From: Rhizorhabdus sp049889055
Lineage (GTDB): Bacteria > Pseudomonadota > Alphaproteobacteria > Sphingomonadales > Sphingomonadaceae
DNA length: 64,000 nucleotides
Assembly (NCBI RefSeq): GCF_049889055.1
Contig: NZ_JBLTWO010000005.1
Coordinates: forward strand, 1-64,000
Reading direction: 5' to 3'
Part shown: one piece after another, positions 18,616-27,327 of the stretch
How the letters are laid out: every line of letters begins with the position of its first letter
Numbering within the stretch: the stretch's first letter is position 1
The notes under the pieces: generated by a model
The model's input: only the letters and a program-made list of their open reading frames with translations
Database searches by the model: none
What the model was told of the DNA's origin: nothing
Made by a program: the position numbers and the translations under genes

Positions 18616-19824
18616 ATGTGCATCGCCGCCCGCCTGCTGATAATTTCCGGATCGCTGTTCGCGGCCCCGCTCGCCGCCGAGCCTATGGACTTCGCCTCGG
18701 TTCGCCTAGGCTTCACGAACCATGCGCTGGCGACGCCCATAAGCCGGGGGGTGGCCGACCGCCGCAGCGGTCGCCGCGTGACCGCCGACGATCCGGTCCG
18801 CATCGCCTCGATCAGCAAGCTGGTCGTCGCCATCGGCGTGCTGCGGCTGGTCGAGCAGGGCCGGCTCGACCTCGACACCGATGTCTCGACCTATCTCGGC
18901 TGGCGGTTGCGCAACCCCGCCTTTCCCGATCGCCCGATCAGCCTGCGGCTGCTGCTGTCGCACCGGGCGTCGCTGGTGGACGGGATCGACTATGCGCTGC
19001 CGCTCGACCGGTCGCTGCGCGAGGCGCTCGCCGATCCGGCCGCATGGGACGCGGCACACGGCCCCGGCGACCATTTCCGCTATGCCAATATCAATTTCCC
19101 CATCGTCGCCTCGGCGATGGAGCGGGTGACGGGGGAGCGTTTCGACCGGCTGATGCAGCGGCTGGTACTGCGCCCCTTGAGGCTGCGCGCCTGCTTCAAC
19201 TGGGCAAGCTGCGACGATGCCACCATCGCGCGGGCGGTCACGCTCTACGACGCCTCAGGCAAGGCGGTGCGCGACGACGATGGCGGCCGGCGCCCCGCCT
19301 GCCCGGTCGTGTCGGCACGCGACGGTGGCTGCGATCTGAGCCGGTGGCAGCCGGGCACGAACGGCGCGCTCTTCTCACCGCAGGGGGGCCTGCGCATCTC
19401 GGCGCGCGATCTGGCGCGGATCGGGCAGATGCTGCTGAACGATGGCCGGTCGGGTGGACGGCGCTTCCTCAAGCCCGCCTCGGTCGACCTGCTGCTCCGC
19501 CCGCTGTGGACCTATGATGGCAGCAACGGCGTCACCGGCGAGACGACCGCCGGTTCGATCTGCCGCTATGGCCTCGCCAGCCAGACGCTCACGACCGGAG
19601 TGGCAGGCTGCGCCGACGACCTGTTCGGCGACGGCCGCCCGTGGGTCGGCCATGCAGGCGAGGCCTATGGCCTGCGATCGGGTCTGTGGATCGACCGCGA
19701 ACGCGGCCAAGGCGTCGCCTATTTCGTGACCGGGATCGCCGACGATGCCCCACTCGCGCCCGGCACCGCCTTCACGGCCGCCGAAGTCGCCGCTGCGCGC
19801 GCGGCGCCGGAGGAAGGCCGCTAG
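18616..19824 (+). CDS. Serine beta-lactamase-like hydrolase (class C/esterase family)
   Basis: This is a 402-residue periplasmic protein with a signal peptide ending near PLAAEP. The catalytic S65-x-x-K68 is in ASISKLV, the YxN element is Y156-A-N158, and the third box appears as GHAGEAYGLRSG near residue 345, not KTG. That pattern is common in D-aminopeptidase/esterase EstB-like members, so a true resistance role is not implied. Extra cysteines (ACFNWASCDD, PACPVV, GGCDL, SICRYG) suggest disulfides outside the cytoplasm. Confidence 0.88.
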   Translation: MCIAARLLIISGSLFAAPLAAEPMDFASVRLGFTNHALATPISRGVADRRSGRRVTADDPVRIASISKLVVAIGVLRLVEQGRLDLDTDVSTYLGWRLRNPAFPDRPISLRLLLSHRASLVDGIDYALPLDRSLREALADPAAWDAAHGPGDHFRYANINFPIVASAMERVTGERFDRLMQRLVLRPLRLRACFNWASCDDATIARAVTLYDASGKAVRDDDGGRRPACPVVSARDGGCDLSRWQPGTNGALFSPQGGLRISARDLARIGQMLLNDGRSGGRRFLKPASVDLLLRPLWTYDGSNGVTGETTAGSICRYGLASQTLTTGVAGCADDLFGDGRPWVGHAGEAYGLRSGLWIDRERGQGVAYFVTGIADDAPLAPGTAFTAAEVAAARAAPEEGR

Positions 19825-19849
19825 CCCCACCCCCGGCTCCCGAACCAGA

Positions 19850-21373
19850 TCAGGCGTTTTCGAGCAGCTTCTCGCGCGCGATCTTCTCGCGCCACACCAG
19901 CGGCGCGGTGTGGTGGACGCTCTCGCCGGTCGCGTCGACCGCGACGGTGACGGGCATGTCCTTCACGTCGAACTCGTAGATCGCCTCCATGCCGAGATCG
20001 GCGAAGCCGACGACCTTGGCGCCCTTGATCGCGCGCGCGACCAGATAGGCCGCCCCGCCGACCGCCATCAGATAGGCGGCCTTGTGGTTCTTGATCGCCT
20101 CGATCGCGACCGGTCCGCGCTCGGCCTTGCCGACCATCGCGATCAGGCCGGTCTTGTCGAGCATCATGTCGGTGAACTTGTCCATGCGGGTCGCGGTCGT
20201 CGGGCCGGCCGGCCCCACCACCTCATCGCCCACCGGATCGACCGGGCCGACATAATAGATGACGCGGCCACGGAAATCGACCGGCAGTTCCTCGCCCTTG
20301 GCCAGCATGTCCTGGATGCGCTTGTGCGCGGCGTCGCGACCGGTGAGCATCTTGCCGTTCAGCAGCAGGCGATCGCCCGGCTTCCAGCTGGCGACGATCT
20401 CGGGCGTCAGGCTGTCGAGATCGACGCGGATCGCTTCCTTCGACGGGGTCCATTCGACCTTCGGCCATTCCTCCAGGCTTGGCGGCTCCAGATAGGCCGG
20501 GCCCGATCCGTCGAGATGGAAATGCGCGTGGCGGGTCGCCGCGCAATTCGGGATCATCGCGATCGGCTTCGACGCAGCATGCGTCGGATAGTCGAGGATC
20601 TTGACGTCGAGGATGGTCGACAGGCCGCCCAGCCCCTGCGCGCCGATGCCCAGCGCGTTGACCTTGTCGAAGATCTCGATGCGCAGCTTCTCGATATCGT
20701 TCTGCGGCCCGCGCTGCTTGAGCTGGGCCATGTCGATGTCACCCATCAGCGACTCCTTGGCCATCGTCATCGCCTTCTCGGCGGTGCCGCCGATGCCGAT
20801 ACCGAGCATGCCCGGCGGGCACCAGCCGGCGCCCATCTTCGGGATCATCTCGAGCACCCAGTCGACGATCGACTCGCTCGGATTGAGCATGGCGAATTTC
20901 GACTTGTTCTCCGAACCGCCGCCCTTGGCCGCGACGGCGACCTCGACATGGTGGCCGGGCACCATCTCGACGTTCAGGACCGACGGGGTGTTGTCCTTGG
21001 TGTTGACGCGGCTGAAGGCGGGATCGCGCAGGATCGAGGCGCGCAGGCGGTTCTCCGGGTGAAGATAGGCGCGGCGGACGCCCTCGTCGACGACGTCCTG
21101 CAGGCTGTGCTCGGACTCGAGCAGGCACTGCTGGCCCCATTTGATGAAGACGGTGACGATGCCGGTGTCCTGGCAGATCGGGCGGTGGCCCTCGGCGCAC
21201 ATCCGGCTGTTGGTCAGGATCTGGGCGATGGCATCCTTGGCGGCGGGGCTCTGTTCGGCCTCATAGGCCACGCCGAGCGCCCGGATATAGTCCATCGGAT
21301 GATAGTAGCTGATATATTGGAGGGCATCGGCGATGCTCTCGATCAGATCGGCTTCCTTGATGATGACAGTCAT
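19850..21373 (-). CDS. fumA: Fumarate hydratase class I (iron-sulfur)
   Basis: This is a 507-residue single-chain class I fumarase that hydrates fumarate to malate in the TCA cycle using an oxygen-sensitive [4Fe-4S] cluster. Cluster-binding cysteines are in RPICQDTG, GWCPPGM and PNCAATRHAHF. The beta-domain carries GRDAAHKRIQDMLAKG and GPTTATRMDKF. Length is normal. No class II fumC is in the window. The start at 21373 (MTVIIKEADL) is family-typical. Confidence 0.95.
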   Translation of the reverse strand: MTVIIKEADLIESIADALQYISYYHPMDYIRALGVAYEAEQSPAAKDAIAQILTNSRMCAEGHRPICQDTGIVTVFIKWGQQCLLESEHSLQDVVDEGVRRAYLHPENRLRASILRDPAFSRVNTKDNTPSVLNVEMVPGHHVEVAVAAKGGGSENKSKFAMLNPSESIVDWVLEMIPKMGAGWCPPGMLGIGIGGTAEKAMTMAKESLMGDIDMAQLKQRGPQNDIEKLRIEIFDKVNALGIGAQGLGGLSTILDVKILDYPTHAASKPIAMIPNCAATRHAHFHLDGSGPAYLEPPSLEEWPKVEWTPSKEAIRVDLDSLTPEIVASWKPGDRLLLNGKMLTGRDAAHKRIQDMLAKGEELPVDFRGRVIYYVGPVDPVGDEVVGPAGPTTATRMDKFTDMMLDKTGLIAMVGKAERGPVAIEAIKNHKAAYLMAVGGAAYLVARAIKGAKVVGFADLGMEAIYEFDVKDMPVTVAVDATGESVHHTAPLVWREKIAREKLLENA

Positions 21374-21465
21374 GCCCCGCCTCCGGATCTAGCGCTGTTT
21401 GCGGTGCACATAGCTCCAAAGACGGGGACTGACAGCCATAAAATAGCGGGGTTCGGCGGGACGAC

Positions 21466-21768
21466 TCACGCTGCCGCGGCGATCTCCGCGACGTCCCGGT
21501 CATTGTCGGCGCGCCGCGCCTCGGCTTCGACCGCCGGCACGGCTGCGCCGGCATCGGCACGACGTGCCGGAAAGATCAGCCGCGAGGCGAGAACGATGAG
21601 CGCGAGCGCCCCGTAGATGCCCAGTACGACCGTCGGGTTGAACAGCAACGCACTCGCGAAGACGACGCGCAGCCAGTCGGGGTTGAAGCCGAAATCCTGC
21701 CCGATGGCCTGGCAGACGCCGAGAAAGGTGTCGTGGCGCCAGAGGACGATGTTCTTGTCGATCTGCAT
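21466..21768 (-). CDS. PspC domain protein
   Basis: This is a 100-residue protein. The PspC domain (residues ~5-62) reads ...DTFLGVCQAIGQDFGFNPDWLRVVFASALLFNPTVVLGIYGALAL, including two hydrophobic stretches that form a membrane hairpin. A basic, Ala-rich cytoplasmic tail follows. PspC proteins take part in the phage-shock membrane-stress response, but no pspA or pspB is nearby. I start at ATG 21768 (MQIDKN); the longer upstream frame has no protein-like composition. Confidence 0.85.
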   Translation of the reverse strand: MQIDKNIVLWRHDTFLGVCQAIGQDFGFNPDWLRVVFASALLFNPTVVLGIYGALALIVLASRLIFPARRADAGAAVPAVEAEARRADNDRDVAEIAAAA

Positions 21769-22064
21769 GTCTTCAATCCTGATCCTGTACCCGCCGGCCG
21801 ATGCGTGCGCCGCCGCCGGGCTTCCATGCCCGAAAGCTCTGCAGGACCCGTGCCAGATTGGAGTCGGCCCGTCTGCCTGCCCTTTGGCGAAGTCACATCC
21901 GCACAGCGGCTGAAATTTCTGCCGAGAGTTGGGATATCCCGCCGATCTTTCAAGAGATCGCCACCCATATCCACTCACCGACAATGACGGCGCCGACCGC
22001 AAAGTGCCTTGTCCCCTGCCCCGCCCTCGCCGACTATGCGTCACGAACGGGAGGGGACAGGAAC

Positions 22065-22565
22065 ATGAACACGGACTTCGCGGCGCTGGTGCCGATCGCG
22101 CGCGGCATCGCGGACAAGCTGGTCGCATTGGGGCAGACCGTCGCCATTGCCGACGGCGCGAGCGGCGGCCTGATCTCGGCGGGGCTGCTGACCATACCCG
22201 GCGCGCGGAATTATTATCTTGGCGGCGGGGTGATCTATTCGCTGGCCGGGCGCGATCTGCTCCTCGGCCTCGACCGGGAGCAGCTGCGCGGCATGAAAGC
22301 GGTGTCGGAACCCTATGCCCTGCTCCAGGCCCGCGCGATCCGTGACCGCTTCGGCGCGGACTGGGGCGTGGCCGAATCCGGCTCGGCCGGGCCAGACCCG
22401 CATCCCTATGGGATCGAAGCCGGCCTGTGCTGCGTCGCGGTGGTGGGACCGAAGGGTGAGGAAACGGCCTTCGTGCGAACCGGCAGCCCCGACCGGATCG
22501 GCAACATGCTTGCCTTCGCCGCCGGCGCGTTGCGGCTGCTCGACGAGAGCCTGGCGCGCAACTGA
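22065..22565 (+). CDS. CinA C-terminal domain protein (nicotinamide-nucleotide amidase, PncC-like)
   Basis: This is a 166-residue stand-alone CinA_C domain. These proteins deamidate nicotinamide mononucleotide to NaMN in pyridine-nucleotide salvage. The family pattern is SGGLISAGLLTIPGARNYYLGGGVIYS near the start and AESGSAGPDPHPYGIEAGLCCVAV near residue 105. ATG 22065 is preceded by GGACAGGAAC. The start of the preceding 296 bp (21769-22064), shared with pspC, shows no gene I can support. One caution: this subgroup differs somewhat from E. coli PncC (YGxxAG instead of GVAGP). Confidence 0.8.
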   Translation: MNTDFAALVPIARGIADKLVALGQTVAIADGASGGLISAGLLTIPGARNYYLGGGVIYSLAGRDLLLGLDREQLRGMKAVSEPYALLQARAIRDRFGADWGVAESGSAGPDPHPYGIEAGLCCVAVVGPKGEETAFVRTGSPDRIGNMLAFAAGALRLLDESLARN

Positions 22566-22656
22566 TCAGCGCGGGTCGGGATCGGAATTCTCCGAGAGGT
22601 CCAGACCGCTCGAAAGCCGCAGGACTCCGGGCGTGCCCGGAGTCCAGCGCGGTATG

Positions 22657-23058
22657 TTACCGCCTGCCTTGCCGCATCTTTCGGGCGGCGTAGCGCGCAT
22701 CGCGCGCGGCTTTCCGATCCTCTTCGGTCCACTGCTTCCGCTCTTCCCTGCTCCGGGCGGTCGCATCTGCCTTTGCCTGCGCCATCATCAGGGCTTTGGC
22801 TTCGGCAGCGGCCTGCGCATCGGCTGCGGCCTGGCGCTCCTGTTCGCGCTTCTGCTCCTCGGCTTCGGCCTTGGCACGGTTCATGGCGATCCGCTTTTCC
22901 GCTGCGGCGGCCTCACGGGCGGCGCGGCGCGCCGCTCTGTCCGCCATAACGGCCGGATCGACCGGAGGCCGGGCAAGATATTTGGCGAGCGCATCGGTCC
23001 GCGCGCGCGCGGCCGCCTGTTGACGGTCCTGGAAAGTGGGGTTTTGGAATGCAGCCAT
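22657..23058 (-). CDS. DUF6481 family protein, charged coiled coil
   Basis: This is a 133-residue, strongly charged Ala/Arg/Lys/Glu-rich protein that is probably one long helix. The N-terminus (FQNPTFQDRQQAAARAR) and the end (KAARDARYAARKMRQ) match the DUF6481 proteins common in sphingomonads. There are no membrane segments or cysteines. Role unknown; its basic helical character would suit nucleic-acid or ribosome association, but that is a guess. Codon use matches the chromosome. Confidence 0.75.
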   Translation of the reverse strand: MAAFQNPTFQDRQQAAARARTDALAKYLARPPVDPAVMADRAARRAAREAAAAEKRIAMNRAKAEAEEQKREQERQAAADAQAAAEAKALMMAQAKADATARSREERKQWTEEDRKAARDARYAARKMRQGRR

Positions 23059-23144
23059 GCGAGTTTTTCTGTCCTTCGTTGAAATCGGGGTAGTAGATTT
23101 GCCGGGTCAGCCTGTGGCTGGGCAATGGTAATGGCCGACCAGCG

Positions 23145-23405
23145 TCAGTTGCGACCGATGAGAAGCCCGAACAGGTGATCGAGATTCTGCTGGGCGTCCT
23201 GCACGACCGGATTGTCGGCATTGCCCGGCAGCGACAGGGGCCTGCTCATGATGTCGTGCAGCGCCTCTGTCTCGACATCGCTCAGCAGGTTCCGTTTCCG
23301 CAGGACGATGGCGAGGCTCAATATGCCGTTGAACGCGGCCACATCGAGCGCTTGCTGGGCCTCCAGCAACTGCTGCGCGGTCAGATCATGTTCCTGCTCA
23401 GCCAT
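23145..23405 (-). CDS. Small hypothetical helical protein
   Basis: This is an 86-residue acidic protein (MAEQEHDLTAQQLLEAQQAL...DHLFGLLIGRN) with three or four predicted amphipathic helices. I do not recognise a family. ATG 23405 is preferred over an upstream in-frame start at 23483 because the extension is low-complexity and lies in the inter-gene stem-loop. It lies between the DUF6481 and cold-shock genes on the same strand. Confidence 0.55.
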   Translation of the reverse strand: MAEQEHDLTAQQLLEAQQALDVAAFNGILSLAIVLRKRNLLSDVETEALHDIMSRPLSLPGNADNPVVQDAQQNLDHLFGLLIGRN

Positions 23406-23456
23406 GCGGGCGGCTCCTGCCGATAGGGGGACATCCGCGCCGGGATGAGAGCGGTG

Positions 23457-23478
23457 GGCGGACGCTTGCGCGCCCGCC
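23457..23478 (-). terminator. GC-rich stem-loop downstream of the cold-shock gene
   Basis: GGCGGACGC and GCGCCCGCC pair with one mismatch around a 4-base loop, just after the cold-shock stop codon. No U-run follows on the minus strand, so it may stabilise the transcript end instead of terminating by itself. Confidence 0.4.
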
Positions 23479-23486
23479 TCCACCTG

Positions 23487-23693
23487 TCAGGCTTCCCGCA
23501 GGTTCACGGCAGAGGTCTTGCCGCGACGATCGGTTTCGAGCTCATAGGATACGCGCTGGTCCTTGTTGAGCGTCGACATGCCCGCACGCTCGACCGCCGA
23601 AATGTGGACGAAGGCATCGCCCGTGCCGTTTTCCGGCGCGATGAAGCCATAGCCCTTGTCGCTGTTGAAGAATTTTACGGTGCCAGTGATCAT
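23487..23693 (-). CDS. Cold-shock protein (CspA family)
   Basis: This is a 68-residue single OB-fold RNA chaperone. RNP1 is KGYGFIAP and RNP2 is DAFVHISAV. The start ITGTVKFFNSDKGYG is family-typical. GGAAG lies five bases before ATG 23693. It binds single-stranded RNA/DNA and typically melts mRNA structure during cold or stationary phase. Longer starts upstream are not supported. Confidence 0.96.
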   Translation of the reverse strand: MITGTVKFFNSDKGYGFIAPENGTGDAFVHISAVERAGMSTLNKDQRVSYELETDRRGKTSAVNLREA

Positions 23694-24027
23694 GAGAACT
23701 TCCTTGTCCCACGGGTATCGGACATGCGCCCGAGCGGCACATTCCGGCGTCTTGAAGCTAGAAGGACAAGGGGAGGAGCCAAGGCGGCCCATCATCCGTC
23801 GCAGGCGACGTTCAGCCGCTTGAACATAAGCACTTCTGCGGCAAAAGCTAGTCTCGACGAGAAAACTATTCTCTATCTATCTTATTTACGCAACGTCCCC
23901 ACAACCTCCGGAACGGTTCACCGTGCGTCCCGAAGCGCACATACTCGTCCAGATTTGCGCAGCGTTAACAGGCCGCCTCAACCCAAAGTAGCAGGTCTGC
24001 TGGCGCCAACCAATTTGCCCACGCCGC
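23694..24027. other. Gene-free stretch upstream of the cold-shock gene
   Basis: About 330 bp between the EAL and cold-shock genes. The part next to the cold-shock gene should hold its promoter and a 5' leader, which in csp genes is often structured. I see no tRNA or gene. The middle (23820-23960) is more AT-rich than its surroundings and includes a CTATCTATCTTATTTA run. Confidence 0.5.
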
Positions 24028-24810
24028 CTAAGCTTGCAATCTCATGCCGGCCGGTTGCTGGTGCTGCCAATTTGGAGACGTGATCGCCGCGATCGAAGGG
24101 CGGCCGAGCAGATAGCCCTGCATCAACTCGACACCCATATCGCGCAGAACATCAAATTCACCGATCGTTTCGATCCCCTCGCAAATCACCTGAATCCCCA
24201 GATCCTTCACCATGTTCAAGGTGTGCTTGAGAATGCTGCGCTTTACGCGGTCTGTGTCGATAGAGCGAATGAGGTCCATGTCAATCTTGACCAGATCCGG
24301 CTGAAATTTAGCCAATAAACTGAGACCGGCGTAGCCCGAGCCAAAATCGTCAATCGCCGTCCGAAATCCCATCGCGCGGTAGCACCGCAGAATATTCAGC
24401 AGGTGACCAGTGTCCAGATTTTCCGATTCCGTGAACTCAAAAATAATGCGGTTCAGAGGAAAACCATGCTCAAGTGCCGCCGCAAGAGTAAGGCGAATAC
24501 AGGCCCTCGGCTCATAGACTGCATTGGGAAGAAAATTGATCGACAGGCATGCGCCTTCGTCGGCGAACTTCAATGCTGCAGCCAATTCTATGGATTTCAC
24601 CCGACATCTCTGGTCAAATGCATAACGGTTATGATCTGAAACATATTGCAGAACCTGACTTGCGCCTTCGCCGTTTACACCGCGAACGAGCGCTTCATGC
24701 GCGAAGACAGTACCATTTGCCACGTCCAGGATAGGTTGAAAGGCCATTGTGATCGGCAGATCGAACCCGGCGCCGTCCCGACAGCCGGAGCAAGCAGCAC
24801 TGGCACCCAT
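24028..24810 (-). CDS. EAL domain c-di-GMP phosphodiesterase
   Basis: This is a 260-residue protein that is essentially one EAL domain. Catalytic elements are all present: HEALVRG (EAL signature), SINFLPNA, FEFTESE, the DDFGSGYAGL metal loop, VKIDMDLI with the general-base Lys, CEGIET and MQGYLLGRP. It should hydrolyse c-di-GMP to pGpG. A short Cys-containing N-terminus (ACSGCRDG) is unusual. There is no attached sensor, but a solo BLUF photoreceptor is encoded 6 kb away, and BLUF-EAL pairing is known as a fusion (BlrP1). Partnership is speculation. Confidence 0.92.
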   Translation of the reverse strand: MGASAACSGCRDGAGFDLPITMAFQPILDVANGTVFAHEALVRGVNGEGASQVLQYVSDHNRYAFDQRCRVKSIELAAALKFADEGACLSINFLPNAVYEPRACIRLTLAAALEHGFPLNRIIFEFTESENLDTGHLLNILRCYRAMGFRTAIDDFGSGYAGLSLLAKFQPDLVKIDMDLIRSIDTDRVKRSILKHTLNMVKDLGIQVICEGIETIGEFDVLRDMGVELMQGYLLGRPSIAAITSPNWQHQQPAGMRLQA

Positions 24811-24905
24811 TTTTGCACCTCACGCATAAAGCTCTAAGCCTTCTTACGAGAGATATATTGCCAATCCTATAAATTTACCTTTCGGGAGCTCGCGACCAGG
24901 GCCGA

Positions 24906-25142
24906 TCAAGAAATGAAAAGGGCGAAATCCTTCGGTCCATCGCCCAATCCATCATTGTCTTTGGCCCATCCTAGGTCGCAGGGCGGCGGCGTGATGGCGT
25001 AATTCGAGACCTTGGTACTGGGGGAGACCGCAGCGGCGTACTGGTTCATGGCGACGATCTGATCGCGTTTGGCCGGAAGCTCTTGGCTTCCCCTATAGAA
25101 GCGACAGGAAGCTACAGGGACACCATACTCAACCCTGGCTAC
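24906..25142 (-). pseudogene. Unidentified open segment, probably the 3' end of a lost gene
   Basis: An open minus-strand frame of about 78 codons runs from the wecB stop to a TGA at 24906-24908. Its residues look protein-like: VEYGVPVASCRFYRGSQELP, KRDQIVAMNQYAAAVSPSTK, NYAITPPPCDLGWAKD and DGPKDFALFIS. It could be translated from ATG 25047 (47 residues), but no ribosome-binding site is evident. More likely it is the tail of a truncated gene. The rest of the 333-bp gap holds nothing I recognise. Confidence 0.35.
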
Positions 25143-25143
25143 C

Positions 25144-26238
25144 CTACACAGACCGCCTTCTCAAATCCTCCACACAGCGCTCCGCCGTCCGCCCGTCCCA
25201 CAGGTCCGGCCGCTTACGGTCCTGGCGCGGCTCGGCGAGTGCCACGAGCAGGCGTTCCAGCAGAGTGTCGGCGTTCACCAGTTGCGCGGTGCCCTCGCTG
25301 ATCGTGATCGGGCGCTCGGTGTTTTCGCGCAGCGTCAGGCAGGGGATGCCCAGATAGGTCGTCTCCTCCTGAATGCCGCCGCTGTCGGTGATCACCGCCG
25401 CCGCACCCGCGACGAGGCTCATGAAGCGGACATAGGCGGCGGGGCCGACCAGCGTCAGGCCGGCCGCCTCCAGCTTCGCGACGCCCGCGTCGCCGAGCCG
25501 CTGGCGCGTGCGCGGGTGGACCGGGAAGATCAGCGGCAGATGCGCCTGCACCGCGATCAGCGCGTCGACCAGCCGGTCGAGCTGCTCCGGCACGTCGACG
25601 TTGGACGGCCGGTGCAGCGTCACCACGCCATAGCTGCCGGGGGCAAAGCCCAACTCGCCCGGATAGTCGGCGGCGAGGATCGCGGGGCGGACCAGTTCGT
25701 AGCTGTCCATCATGATGTTGCCCACGCGGGTGATCCGGCTTTCGGGAATGCCCTCGTCGCGCAGATTCTCGTCGGCGTCGGGCGACGGGGTCCATAGCAC
25801 GTCGGCGAGCACGTCGGTGACGAGGCGGTTGAGTTCCTCGGGCATGTCGCGGTCGCGGCTGCGCAGCCCCGCCTCGAGGTGGACGATCGGGATGCGCAGC
25901 TTCGCCGCTGCCATCGAGGCCGCCGCGGTCGAATTGACGTCGCCCACCACGACCAGCCAGTCGGGGCGCTCCTCGATCGCCAGCTTCTCATAGGCGATCA
26001 TCACCCGACCGGTCTGTTCGGCATGGCTGCCCGAGCCGATGCCGAGATGATGATCGGGCGCCGGCAGGCCCAGATCGGCGAAGATGTCGTCGGACATCGC
26101 CGCGTCATAATGCTGCCCGGTGTGGACGATGACGGGGCGGAAATCGGCCGTCGCGTTCAGCGCATGCCAGAGCGGCGCCACCTTCATGAAATTGGGACGG
26201 GCGGCGGCGATGAGATGGACGATCTTGGGCTCGGTCAT
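25144..26238 (-). CDS. wecB: UDP-N-acetylglucosamine 2-epimerase (non-hydrolysing)
   Basis: This is a 364-residue GT-B fold enzyme interconverting UDP-GlcNAc and UDP-ManNAc for surface polysaccharides. Diagnostic blocks are AARPNFMKVAPL, HTGQHYDAAMSD, VVGDVNSTAAA, HLEAGLRSRDR with the catalytic acids MPEELNR, HRPSNVD, and the UDP-binding DSGGIQEETTYLGIPCLTLRENTERP. No other polysaccharide genes adjoin it here; a putative glycosyltransferase is 8 kb away. Confidence 0.95.
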   Translation of the reverse strand: MTEPKIVHLIAAARPNFMKVAPLWHALNATADFRPVIVHTGQHYDAAMSDDIFADLGLPAPDHHLGIGSGSHAEQTGRVMIAYEKLAIEERPDWLVVVGDVNSTAAASMAAAKLRIPIVHLEAGLRSRDRDMPEELNRLVTDVLADVLWTPSPDADENLRDEGIPESRITRVGNIMMDSYELVRPAILAADYPGELGFAPGSYGVVTLHRPSNVDVPEQLDRLVDALIAVQAHLPLIFPVHPRTRQRLGDAGVAKLEAAGLTLVGPAAYVRFMSLVAGAAAVITDSGGIQEETTYLGIPCLTLRENTERPITISEGTAQLVNADTLLERLLVALAEPRQDRKRPDLWDGRTAERCVEDLRRRSV

Positions 26239-26292
26239 GCGAAACGACCTACCGAATTATCCGCACTTGTCGAGGCGCAGCAGCCACAAGGC

Positions 26293-27318
26293 TCAATGGT
26301 GATCATGGTCGTGGTCGTGCTTATGCCTATGGTCATGATCGTGGTGCCCCTGCCCGCCCGCCCCCTCGGCGCAGCCGGCGTCGGCACAGCGGCCGCGCTC
26401 GATCTGAAAGGTCGCATGGCCGATACCGAATTCCTCGCGCACCAGCCGCGCGGTCGAGACGAGGAACTCATCCTGCTCGGCCAGATCGGGCATCACGAGA
26501 TGCGCGGTCAGCGCGGTCTCGGTCGTGCTCGTCGGCCAGATGTGGATATGGTGCACCGCCGTCACGCCCGGCAGATCGGCAAGCCGCGCCGAGACCTTGG
26601 CCGGGTCGATCCGGCTCGGCACGCCGGCCAGCGACATCACAAGCGAATCCCGGAAAAGACCCCAGGTTCCGGCCACGATGACGGCGACGATCACGATGCT
26701 GATCGCCGGATCGATCCAGAGCGCCCCCGTCCGCGCGACGAGAAACCCCGCCACCACGACGCCGGCGGAGACCGCCGCGTCGGCAGCCATGTGCAGGAAG
26801 GCGCCACGGATGTTGATGTCGTCATCCCCACCCCGCAGGAAAAGGAGTGCAGTGCCGAGATTGATCGCGATGCCGACCGCCGCCACCGCCATCATCGTCC
26901 CGCTCTGGATCGGCTCGGGCTCGAACAGCCGCTGAATCGCGCCGAGCGCGATCGCCCCGCAGGCGATCAGCAGCAGGATCGCGTTGAACAGCGCCGCCAG
27001 GATCGACGAACCGCGCAGCCCATAGGTGTAGCGCGCGCTCGCGGGACGCTTTGACAGCGCATAGGCTGCCCAGGCCATCAGCAGCCCCAGCACGTCCGAC
27101 AGATTATGTCCGGCGTCGGCCACAAGCGCGATCGACCCGGACGCCAGCCCGGCGGCTCCTTCGACGATCACGAAACCGAGGTTCAGCGTTACACCGATGG
27201 CGAATGCCCGGCCGAATTCCTTGGGCGCATGGCCATGCCCATGGGCGCCATGCCCATGGGCATGGCCGCTATGGTCGTGCTTGTGGTCGCTATGAGAGGG
27301 GCTGAGCGCGCGTGTCAT
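26293..27318 (-). CDS. Cation diffusion facilitator (Zn/Co efflux, ZitB/CzcD type)
   Basis: This is a 341-residue inner-membrane antiporter with six membrane segments. The metal site is formed by HNLSD in TM2 (ADAGHNLSDVLG) and HMAAD in TM5. His-rich tails at both ends (HAHGHGAHGHGH and HHDHDHRHKHDHDHDHH) suggest metal sensing or delivery. The C-terminal cytoplasmic ferredoxin-like domain spans ~210-300. ATG 27318 with AGGTGG five bases upstream is preferred to GTG 27327. The upstream GNAT stop lies ten bases before, so they form an operon. Confidence 0.93.
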   Translation of the reverse strand: MTRALSPSHSDHKHDHSGHAHGHGAHGHGHAPKEFGRAFAIGVTLNLGFVIVEGAAGLASGSIALVADAGHNLSDVLGLLMAWAAYALSKRPASARYTYGLRGSSILAALFNAILLLIACGAIALGAIQRLFEPEPIQSGTMMAVAAVGIAINLGTALLFLRGGDDDINIRGAFLHMAADAAVSAGVVVAGFLVARTGALWIDPAISIVIVAVIVAGTWGLFRDSLVMSLAGVPSRIDPAKVSARLADLPGVTAVHHIHIWPTSTTETALTAHLVMPDLAEQDEFLVSTARLVREEFGIGHATFQIERGRCADAGCAEGAGGQGHHDHDHRHKHDHDHDHH

Positions 27319-27327
27319 GGCGACCAC

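Noticed and set aside
18616..19824. True antibiotic-resistance beta-lactamase
   Set aside because: SxxK and YxN are present, but the KTG box is replaced by HAG, as in esterases and peptidases of this fold.
19745..21616. Long plus-strand frame opposite class I fumarase
   Set aside because: Fumarase motifs are complete on the minus strand; the opposite frame shows no protein-like conservation.
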